From Glandiceps talaboti (taxonomy: Eukaryota; Hemichordata; Enteropneusta; Spengelidae): 62,000 nucleotides of DNA. The notes under the pieces were generated by a model. It saw only the letters and a list, made by a program, of their open reading frames with translations. It ran no database searches and was not told the DNA's origin. The translations under genes and the position numbers were made by a program. The stretch covers positions 14,057,209-14,119,208 of the forward strand of contig NC_135565.1 in NCBI RefSeq assembly GCF_964340395.1, given 5' to 3'. Of the stretch, positions 54,100 to 62,000 are shown piece after piece (positions within the stretch are counted from its first letter, which is position 1; every line of letters begins with the position of its first letter).

Positions 54100-55560
54100 T
54101 ATTGTTTAGAAAGATTGGACAGCCAGGTAGTCACAATTTTTAATCTGAATATCAATGAATAGCAGTGCTAAAATTTATAATTTTTTCAGACAAGGACAAT
54201 GAACAATTTCAAAATAAGTCACAGTGAACATATGATTGAATAAAAACTTTGAGAAATCCTAAACTTGTAACCACTTGTTTCATTTTTAAAATTGTTAGTA
54301 CACTGCTGTGTTTATCATTCCCTCTTCAAATTCATGACATTCCTGAAGAAAAAAAAATCCCTGACTTTAAAAAGTACCAAATGTGAACGAAAAACTTACA
54401 AATAATAGTCAAACAAACTTTAAAATAATTTATTTTTTATTAATTAACCCTTACTGGCTGTGTATCATGATTTGGTCCTGCTATATCAAATGACAGCATA
54501 GTTACGTACCGTAAACTTGCAATGATACGGAAAGCTGACATTAGGTGTCCTTGAAACTCAGAACTTGAATCTTTAACTAAAACTATCAACAAAGTCAAAG
54601 TTGGGATGCTCTGTAAATATTACATTAATGTTTTTCTGATTTGCACAACAAGTTCGTTCTTCATGTCTGACCGGGCGCACATGCATCGGCCGTCTATAGT
54701 GGCCATGCCAGTGATTACGCATTGATTCAGTGCCCAACATTCACATGTGTCACTAGCACTGTCAACATCATGCAACACGATCCCCTAACACAGCTTTTTC
54801 GGAATCAAAATACACATGTACTCATTTAATTTAACCCATCAACAAATGAAAATCACAACCTGTCCCATAAATTTGGTTCACGAAGGCTTCTGAGCTGTGG
54901 CATGGCAGATAGATGTTCCGGTAGCAAGTTCAGTGTTTCGCTCACGTCAGTGATTAGGTCAGAGGTCACGACAGTGACAGTAGACAAAATCAAAACATGT
55001 GACGAGAGACGTCCATTTCGACGTCTCATCTAATCCCTCTAAGTCTAATGTTTTAATTTGTAGATTAAGTTTATCAAAGTTGATCTTTTTGTGGCATTTT
55101 TTATGATAACAATAGAACTGCGCGTTGTCACTGTATCTTATATGATGTCAACAAAACTTTCCCTTACGCAGTCAGTATACTTCTTGTGGGATTCACGTCG
55201 AGTCAGCGCCTGGCCTGGTCCGGCCGTGACTTAGATAATTTTGATGTCTGCCGTAAAATGAATGCGCCAAAGCGATGAAAGGTGGGAAAATTATTGCTTC
55301 ATTTGTAATTTTAGGGGGCCAATGTCGCAAGGTCGTGGCCTCGGCAGAACTGGCCTAAGACGCCATGGGGAACCTTACTATTTTGCTGTGCTCAGGGGTC
55401 GGTCGGAAATAAAAACACTTTTTTTTTTCTGATGTCGGAGCTGCAAATTAGGGTCGGTCGGGAGATGAGAAACAGAAAAATAAAAAGGGCCGCCCTAATA
55501 GGATAATAGCGAGACTTGCAAAAGAAAGAAAATGTTTTTCTATAACATTCCGTTGATGGC
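54100..55560. other. Intergenic, CpG-richer patch
   Basis: 54655-54780 and 55190-55360 have more CG dinucleotides than their surroundings and could include a regulatory region. I see no exon. Confidence 0.35.

Positions 55561-55629
<69 letters not shown>
55561..55629 (+). repeat. (CT)n microsatellite
   Basis: About 34 uninterrupted CT units. Confidence 0.97.
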
Positions 55630-55634
<5 letters not shown>

Positions 55635-56928
55635 TTAGACTGATAATAGCCTTTTAGGCACTAATTTCACAGCTTTAAAAGACAGCATCATCTAAGCTTG
55701 GCAACTAATCTTAGCATAGGGTTGAAATATTCAACAAATGCACGACAGTAATAGGTTGGTTCATCTGATAGATGGTTTACTAAGGAAATAAACAGAATTT
55801 ATGGAGGGGGGGCCTGAAGATAAATGGGGGTGGGGGCACAAACGAATTGGGGGTGCTAAGGAGGTCTTCAGAAAATTGATGTGTGAAAGGAGGTCATGAA
55901 ATATTTTGCTCATGATTTTTACAAAATTTAACCCCAGGAGCAGTCGTTTATAATTACCAAGTACATAATTTACAAAATTTTGTGATAAGAGAGTGAGATA
56001 TATAGTGTTGGTGTCAGAATTTTTGTGTATTATTTTGAAATTGTAGTATTTGAATAATTTCAAATAAACGTATTTTTCTATTTAGAATGTAGTATTTAAT
56101 GATTTCAAATAATAAAATGTACGGAATTGTTTCAATTGAATACACACAAATACGATAACAAAAGTGTCCAATCTCTGGTCATAGTAAAATTATTAGTAAA
56201 TTACTACTATATACAATAAGAACACAATGTGTACAAATATCGTCTCAGACCAAAACATAAAATGTTAATGACTTAGGGAATATTTTAATCGTGGTACGCA
56301 TGCGTCACATCACTTCAAAGTCACTAAAGACACTTTCACATAGAAAACAGTCTGTTCATAACACGATATTTACGGTACGCACAGTGATGACAAAACAAAA
56401 CAAGCTGGTTTGTTCTTTGAAGGAAAGAGGACACGTTGCTGGAATAGGGTTGCAAATAGACTATGGAAGTTCGCTTGCTGACTTCAATGAAGGAACTGAG
56501 AAAATATAGTACAACTTATTACGAAAGGATATATTAATATTCTTGAACATGTGAAAGGAAACGAGACTATTAGTCAGATCAACCATTTTCTCATCTTCCA
56601 CCAAAATTAAACAAAAATTGAAGTTACACAAGGAAGTAAACAGAAAACATTAGGTGGTGTTTCTGGTTAGAGCTTATTGCAGTAATCTTAACAAACTTAG
56701 TCTAATACACATGTGGTGAACTTATATATCCATAATTGAGTGATAGGCAACTACTAGTAATGGTTGATAAATTATATATACATTAAAATTATACAGAAGG
56801 GATAGAGTTATAGGGACCAAGGTGTTCAGTCTCAGAGTGTGATCTAGGAGTTCTTTCCATGTTTAAGCATAGAGTGACATGTACAGTTGAGGGTTTTGTC
56901 TTCATTTGTAAGTACAAAAATACATTAC

Positions 56929-56934
56929 TTTATT
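56929..56934 (-). promoter_or_regulatory. Possible polyadenylation signal of the 1214-aa gene
   Basis: AATAAA on the minus strand about 55 bases past the stop, which would give a very short 3' untranslated region. Confidence 0.45.
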
Positions 56935-56989
56935 TAAAAGTACATTTGTTGGAGACGCATAATCCTAGCAATACAGAAGTGACGTCATT

Positions 56990-59900
56990 TTACGTGTCTT
57001 CTTTTGGTGTTTCATCATCCATGGCATTACCTCGCTTCAAAACCTTTGTTGCCTCCATTAGTTGTACCTGGGCAAGATGTAACATAGCTTTATAATCTGT
57101 TGTGCCATTTCCCACAGACCGTGATGATTTCCTACTTGGTGCAGACCCACGCAGAGAATGAGTGTCATAATTCTTTACTGACGTTGCAGGTGTCTTAGGC
57201 GTGGCAGGTTTACTCTGTGTTTCAAACACTGGAGTTTTTTCTTTCAATGGTGTCTTTTCTACCCAGTTATCTTCAGGCCTAGGTGACGAGTTGTGAATCT
57301 TGGAATTCTTATTTGTGGCAGACGTAGGTGGCTTACTTACTACAGACGCAGATCTTCTTGCTGGAGATTCATTCGAGTTGTCAGTTCTTGGATTTGTATT
57401 TGAAACAGCTGATGCCGGTGTCGGGGACTTACTCAGAACTGACCCTACCCTACTGGCACGGGACTCACGCTCACTTTTCTTCCCTGTGTCATTACTAGGT
57501 GTCTTTGGAACACCTAAAGGGGTCTTAGAGCCACCGACTTTACTATTTGTTCCAAACTGCTGCAGTACAGCGGCTAGAATGTCACCAGGAGTCTTTTTAC
57601 CCGAGTTGCTCCTTTCACCAGATCTAGATTTCTCTGATCCTTTAGAATCTTTGGTAGTAATACTTCCACTTGCAGCCATGGCTAATAACTCAGCAAGGTC
57701 GTCATTGTCAGAAAGTTTAGATGCGGCTCTTGCTTGCTCCTTTTTTGTTTTATCATCTTGGGGAGCTTTTTGGTTTTGTTTTCCAGTCTCCTTACTTTGT
57801 TTTTCATTATTTCCGAGTTGTTCTAACAATGACATAAGTTCGTCATCGGCAGCTCCAGCATTAGGCCCATTAGTTGGATTCTTCTTTTTCCTGGTTTGCA
57901 AACTCGATCCAATTTTTGATAATATTGTCATAGCATCGTCGCCCTCTTCTATTTTAATTTTATTCGATTTCTCCTCCTTTGTTTCTGTGTCATCTTGTTT
58001 ATCAGATTCCGTTTTAGTATCAGCATCTTTTTTATTCTCATCTGTGTCTTTGTTAGTCTCATCTGATGGTGTACCCTCTGCTGGCTTCTCCTCATCTTCC
58101 CTGGATATTAATTTCAACAGGTCTGTCAATCCATTGTCTTCTTCTACCTTTTTCTTTGGTGGTTTCTCTTCTTTATTGTCGTCCTCAGGTCGGGTAGTGT
58201 AGGTTGACCCACTGGCTTTAGTACGTGTGCTCCATTTGTGAGATCTGTGTGATTTATGTGATTTGTGAGACTTGTGTGTCTTTTCAGATCGTTTTGACTT
58301 TTTCTCAGTATTCTGGCTGCCTCGACTTGCATAGGTCGTAGCTTCACTTCTTGGCTTACTTCTTGGGTAGATCACCTTTTCTTGTTCAGGTGGAGCTCGA
58401 CGTCCTTGTTTTGTTACAGTTTCTTCTGTTTGCACCTGTCCAACAAGAGTCTGTGGTTCATATAGTTCTCTACTTCTTACTACACGCATTTGTTCCTCTT
58501 TATGTGTTCCTGTCCTTGTCACAAAGGTTTCTGGTCGTCGAGGTGAGGCATCAAATATAGCTAGTCTTTCTACTTTTCTCATAGTCGATGTGATATCATC
58601 AGGATCAGCTTGTATAGCGACGTCATATGGAGTTTGTACTTCCTTGGAAACCATCTTTTTAGGTTGCACAACTTCATAATGTTGTTGTAATTGATCAACT
58701 GGTACAATAACAATCTTTGCCATACTAGACATTGCTCGTTGCTGTACAGGTACAGGTGTGACACCCGTGGCAGGTATCATAGTAGTAAAAGGACGTGGTT
58801 CAACCACAGGTTGCTGCTGTGGTTGAGTAATTGTTTGCTCGCCGTTTGGCTGTTGGAATGGTTGTGGATTCTCTGGTCTTTGTTCTTGTATATTTCGAGT
58901 CTGTTCCTGGCTGTCTTTATTATCTGGTTCTTTCTTTTCATGTTCTGTAGATTGTTGTGATTTAAGTGATCGCTCCTCTGCCTCTTTGGCTTGCCTTTCT
59001 TCTTTCTCTACATCTTTTTCACTTCCATCCAAATCCCCATTTTCTTTCTTCTCAGTCTGTTGTTCAACCTCTTCTGTGCCAACAACAGGTGAAACATTTT
59101 CCTCTAGTTTTGCCTGAGAAGCATCTTCTGGTGCATGCGGTTGCTCGCCATGTTCTTCAACTTTCTCACCACTTTCTTCTTTAGCTACTTCACTTTCAGC
59201 TAATACGTCTTCTTGATTGTCTTTCTCCCTTGCCATTTTCTCCTCTTCGATTTGCTTATCAGATTCTTGCCCACCTTCTTCTTCCTTCTTTACAGTTTCG
59301 CTTTTGTCTTCCATTTCATCTGTCTTTTCCTCGCTTTCATTGTCTCTTTTTTCTGTTTTATCATCTTCCTCTTTCTCACCCTCCCTCTTTTCATCATTTT
59401 CTTCTTTTTCTTCTTTTTTCTCTGCATCATCTTTTGACTCTTTCTCCTCAGCATGATCACCTTCTTTAATTTCCTCTTTCTGTGCCTCTTCCCCATCCTC
59501 TTTTTTGTCAACATTTTCATTTTCTTTACCAGCTTCTTTTTCTTCATCCTTTTTCTGTTCATCTGTTTCTTTGTCTTCAGAATTCACTTGTTCCGTTTGT
59601 TCTTCTTCCTCCTTGTCATCTTCTTCCCTTTTGTCATCTTCTGTTTCCTCAGCTGGTTCTTCCTTGTCCTTTATACCAAACAACCTTTTAAAAAATCCCC
59701 TGATACCACCTCCCCCTCTTTTCTTCTCTTCTTTTTTTGTTTTTTCTGGTTTTGGGGATTCCTCTTTTCGTTCCTCGGGTTTTGGAGTTTCCTCTTTGCG
59801 TTGCTCTTCATCGAGTTTTGGTGAGTCCACTTTACGTTGCTCCCCGTCGGGTTTTGGTGATTCTATTTTGCGTTGCTCTCCCTCAGGCTTCGGTGATTCC

Positions 59901-60634
59901 ACATTACGTTGATCTTCGGATTTTGGTGATTCCACTTTGCGCTGCTCTTCAGGCTTGGGTGATTCAACTTTTGGTTGATCATCAGGTTTAGGTGATTCTA
60001 TTTTCTGTGGCTCTTCAGGTTTAGGTGATTCCATTTTTTGTTGATCTTCGGGTTTGGGTGATTCCACTTTTCCCTGTTCTTCAGGTTTCGGTGATTCCAC
60101 TTTGCGTTGCTCTTCATGTTGTTTTGTCTCTTCCTTGTTTTGCTCTTGTCGAAATCTGTTGGACTTCACTGACCTGCTGGTTTGAGGTCGAACTGACTGT
60201 GTTGTCTTTGGTCTCTCATTTTCTTCATCAGTCTCTCCACGGTTATGATCAGTTTCAGATTCATATTCCGTCTCAGTTACATCATCACCTGTCGTCTCTT
60301 CCTCGATCTTCTCTAGTGCTGGTGCCACATCAACTTTGTTACGCCTTGTTGGTCGCCTACGTGGCGCCCGTGAAGTTTGATCACCCTGAGGCCGACGTTT
60401 GCGTGGGCGATTTGGGTCCCGTGGGCGATTTGGATCACGTGAACGTCGGCGTTTTGCTCTTGGGTCTTTTCGTCGCCGACGCTCTCTTTCCTTTTCAATG
60501 TCTTCATCAACTTCATCTCCACTACTCGATGGTCCAGTGTGAAACTTGAAAGACTGAAACCTAGGTTTAGGAGGCTCGGTGTTTGCCGGTTGTGCAGTCT
60601 CCGCTGGGTTGACGGTTGAATTTTGGTTCCCCAT
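56990..60634 (-). CDS. Large disordered, probably N-myristoylated protein, 1214 aa
   Basis: One exon holds the whole frame, from ATG at 60634 to the stop at 56990-56992. The GTG codon before the ATG is not a plausible start. The protein begins MGNQNST: Gly2 and Ser6 fit the N-myristoylation consensus. In order: an Arg-rich segment (50-100), 11-residue ESPKP repeats (about 176-295), a basic-hydrophobic patch IRGFFKRLFGIK (311-322), a very long Glu/Lys/Asp stretch (323-580), a Gln/Pro segment (580-615), a more ordinary segment (about 636-765) that may fold, HKS repeats (787-800), a series of short Leu-rich helices (833-1028), a Ser/Thr-Pro-rich tail and a last helix (1179-1200). I do not recognise the family. 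Lipid anchor plus charge and disorder recall MARCKS or BASP1 in kind, not in sequence. Inferred: a membrane-anchored scaffold or cytoskeletal linker. An acceptor at 60672 shows that a 5' untranslated exon exists. Confidence 0.88.
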   Translation of the reverse strand: MGNQNSTVNPAETAQPANTEPPKPRFQSFKFHTGPSSSGDEVDEDIEKERERRRRKDPRAKRRRSRDPNRPRDPNRPRKRRPQGDQTSRAPRRRPTRRNKVDVAPALEKIEEETTGDDVTETEYESETDHNRGETDEENERPKTTQSVRPQTSRSVKSNRFRQEQNKEETKQHEEQRKVESPKPEEQGKVESPKPEDQQKMESPKPEEPQKIESPKPDDQPKVESPKPEEQRKVESPKSEDQRNVESPKPEGEQRKIESPKPDGEQRKVDSPKLDEEQRKEETPKPEERKEESPKPEKTKKEEKKRGGGGIRGFFKRLFGIKDKEEPAEETEDDKREEDDKEEEEQTEQVNSEDKETDEQKKDEEKEAGKENENVDKKEDGEEAQKEEIKEGDHAEEKESKDDAEKKEEKEENDEKREGEKEEDDKTEKRDNESEEKTDEMEDKSETVKKEEEGGQESDKQIEEEKMAREKDNQEDVLAESEVAKEESGEKVEEHGEQPHAPEDASQAKLEENVSPVVGTEEVEQQTEKKENGDLDGSEKDVEKEERQAKEAEERSLKSQQSTEHEKKEPDNKDSQEQTRNIQEQRPENPQPFQQPNGEQTITQPQQQPVVEPRPFTTMIPATGVTPVPVQQRAMSSMAKIVIVPVDQLQQHYEVVQPKKMVSKEVQTPYDVAIQADPDDITSTMRKVERLAIFDASPRRPETFVTRTGTHKEEQMRVVRSRELYEPQTLVGQVQTEETVTKQGRRAPPEQEKVIYPRSKPRSEATTYASRGSQNTEKKSKRSEKTHKSHKSHKSHRSHKWSTRTKASGSTYTTRPEDDNKEEKPPKKKVEEDNGLTDLLKLISREDEEKPAEGTPSDETNKDTDENKKDADTKTESDKQDDTETKEEKSNKIKIEEGDDAMTILSKIGSSLQTRKKKNPTNGPNAGAADDELMSLLEQLGNNEKQSKETGKQNQKAPQDDKTKKEQARAASKLSDNDDLAELLAMAASGSITTKDSKGSEKSRSGERSNSGKKTPGDILAAVLQQFGTNSKVGGSKTPLGVPKTPSNDTGKKSERESRASRVGSVLSKSPTPASAVSNTNPRTDNSNESPARRSASVVSKPPTSATNKNSKIHNSSPRPEDNWVEKTPLKEKTPVFETQSKPATPKTPATSVKNYDTHSLRGSAPSRKSSRSVGNGTTDYKAMLHLAQVQLMEATKVLKRGNAMDDETPKEDT
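57035..58138 (-). other. Series of six short Leu-rich helix motifs in a disordered tail
   Basis: Residues 833-844, 898-911, 930-941, 976-988 and 1016-1028 each begin with D or N residues and carry a short amphipathic segment: GLTDLLKLI, AMTILSKIG, ELMSLLEQLG, DLAELLAMA, DILAAVLQQFG. A sixth, longer one is at 1179-1200. Three contain L-x-x-L-L. Linkers are Lys/Ser/Thr-rich. They look like repeated docking motifs. Confidence 0.6.
59669..59716 (-). other. Basic-hydrophobic patch GGGGIRGFFKRLFGIK
   Basis: Residues 307-322: after four glycines a short amphipathic segment with I, F, F, L, F and I against R, K, R and K. It is the only strongly hydrophobic stretch in the first half of the protein. 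Together with the myristate it could give two-point membrane binding (inference). Confidence 0.5.
59750..60109 (-). repeat. Coding 11-residue repeat, ESPKP type
   Basis: About eleven copies of (E/D)-(E/D)-Q-(R/Q/P)-K-(V/I/M)-E-S-P-K-P at residues 176-295, with drift at both ends. Each has one Ser-Pro site, as in the Lys-Ser-Pro tails of neurofilaments, so multisite proline-directed phosphorylation is likely. Confidence 0.88.
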
Positions 60635-60670
60635 CACAGGGGGTGATTGTTTTCAAGCTCTTTCCACAAA

Positions 60671-60697
60671 CCTGGAAAGGAAATGAGAGAAAAAAAA
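60671..60697 (-). other. Splice acceptor before the 1214-aa coding exon
   Basis: Minus strand: a run of T/C followed by CATTTCCTTTCCAG, with the exon starting at 60671. It is 37 bases before the ATG, so the 5' untranslated region is split. Confidence 0.65.
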
Positions 60698-60896
60698 AAT
60701 CATTTTATTGTTTTTATTGTTAGTACATGAATGGTCTTGATATTTCTGATTTATGCAAGTGAAAATAAGAACAGCAGAACTGTTAATGTTACTTCATAAC
60801 TTCCACAGATACTAAACAAACTGGTAAAAGCATTGCATGAACCTAAATCAGAAGCATTCGCTTTTGTTTTTGTATCAGGTGTAATGTTGTTTTTAC

Positions 60897-60990
60897 CTGT
60901 CGGATATTTTTTCTTTGAAATCGAAGTCTTTACTTGACTCACTTTATTTAAACAAACGCATTATTTTGTAAACTCGTCCTCGCACCCGCT
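60897..60990 (-). other. Possible 5' untranslated exon of the 1214-aa gene
   Basis: Minus-strand donor CCGACAG|GTAAAA with the exon ending at 60897, preceded by a CpG-containing stretch. A second strong donor, CTACAG|GTGAGA with the exon ending at 61782, is an alternative. The exact transcription start is not visible. Confidence 0.35.
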
Positions 60991-62000
60991 TGGCTAGATT
61001 ATATCGCTCGAATTATCGAGTTAGTCTGTAGTCCAAATATTGGATCTCAGTGACAGATCTAGACTTGTCCCTTTATTTTAAAAAGGACACGAATCCACTT
61101 ATGGCACATGTTTGAATTGTATGACGATCGCAACTATCATGAACATTTTCTTGAAGCATTACGTCGAAGGAACTTGATATTTCTGTTTGAAATTTTTAGT
61201 ATGCTGTTTTAGTTAGTTTTTTTCCCAGTAAGGGAGAATCTTTCTCTTTTTAAATGAGATACTTGTCTTTCACATGATGTTTGTGGCAGCCATATTGATT
61301 CTATATCGATTTTCTTACATTCCACTTTCTGTTCTAAGGCGAGTCCAATTAACAAATTGAGTGGATTCAACTTTGTTGTGTTTTATAACGGGTAAAGATG
61401 TTTATTGATTCAAAATACCTAACCTAGAAAACTTAAACCAGCAGTTCTGAACAATAATCGTAATATTAGCATTGTGTTGTCTGTGCTCCATGAACGTCGT
61501 GATACCTGTACATGTACACCATAGAAACTAGTTGATTTGTAAGTACAATGTATATAATCAATACTATTTATTCACAAAAACACACTGTATGTAACCCTAC
61601 CTCTACTGTACTGTCAGACGAACCAAAAAACGGTGTCATGTTATAATTAAGTTTTTAGAATAAAAATAATAACAACTTGATTAAGTAGAATACAATTTTC
61701 TTAAGTTGTACACCGAGTTTAATTATTAAATCGTCACCAACTACCAGGTCGCGATCGCAGATCATCTCAGCGATATCTCACCTGTAGCAAAGACCCACAA
61801 CTTTCTAGACTTACTTTTACGCACGTTTAAGAATTCTAGATACAAGAATTGTAATTTTCTTGCTGTATATGATTGACGTTTTGTTTATTTGTCATCATTG
61901 AATGAAAGCATAGCAATGGTGTAATTCATAGAAGAAGAAAAAAACGTTTTAGCAAGTCTTTTTCTAATTTAAAAAAGTGCGTCAAAATAATCAACTATCT
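60990..62000. other. Upstream region of the 1214-aa gene
   Basis: AT-rich, no coding frame. It contains the alternative minus-strand donor CTACAG|GTGAGA (exon boundary 61782), so the true promoter may lie beyond the window's right edge. Confidence 0.4.

Noticed and set aside
57300-58202. 300-codon plus-strand open frame
   Set aside because: It is the antisense of the 1214-residue coding exon. Glu/Lys/Ser-rich codons on one strand leave the other strand open.
59453-60549. Several plus-strand open frames rich in F, L and S
   Set aside because: Antisense shadows of the same exon.
60635-60637. GTG as start of the 1214-residue protein
   Set aside because: The next codon is ATG, and MGNQNST makes a myristoylation signal. 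GTG starts are not expected in an animal nuclear gene.

Overview
The window is nuclear DNA of an animal, not a prokaryote. It is AT-rich, genes are split by GT-AG introns, coding density is low, and simple repeats, minisatellites and foldback elements are very common. A troponin-I-like muscle protein with a LIM domain points to a bilaterian, most likely a marine invertebrate such as an ambulacrarian, amphioxus or lophotrochozoan. The sequence alone does not let me choose between these.

Layout. 1-27.6 kb holds no gene I can defend. It has one possible terminal exon (880-1016), one possible 5' untranslated exon (ending 5542), foldback elements, long tetranucleotide and trinucleotide arrays, and several copies of dispersed repeats. 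27.68-42.3 kb (+ strand) is a 14-coding-exon gene whose reading frame I could follow through every splice junction to a 578-residue protein. It has a charged, caldesmon-like N-terminus, a Glu-Pro repeat, a long basic/acidic helix, a troponin-I-like helical region and one C-terminal LIM domain. 43-48 kb is repeat-rich 3' flank. 48.85-52.0 kb (- strand) is a 4-exon gene for a 134-residue Lys/Glu-rich protein whose C-terminus resembles the nuclear-localisation end of prothymosin alpha. 52.4-56.9 kb is intergenic. 56.99-60.63 kb (- strand) is one very long coding exon for a 1214-residue, mostly disordered protein with an N-myristoylation signal, an 11-residue ESPKP repeat, a short basic-hydrophobic patch and a series of short Leu-rich helices. 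Its 5' untranslated exon or exons lie further right.

The muscle-type gene and the small gene are convergent; the two minus-strand genes are in tandem. Nothing shows that the three work together. The first probably acts on actin thin filaments, the second in the nucleus, and the third at a membrane.

The two most interesting points are the troponin-I/LIM architecture and a pattern of tandem duplication around that gene's own splice junctions. The acceptor of exon 11, the donor of exon 11 (about 44 copies of a 50-bp unit), the acceptor of exon 12 and the donor of exon 13 each lie in, or start, a tandem repeat that copies the splice site. One of these copies would give an open alternative C-terminus.
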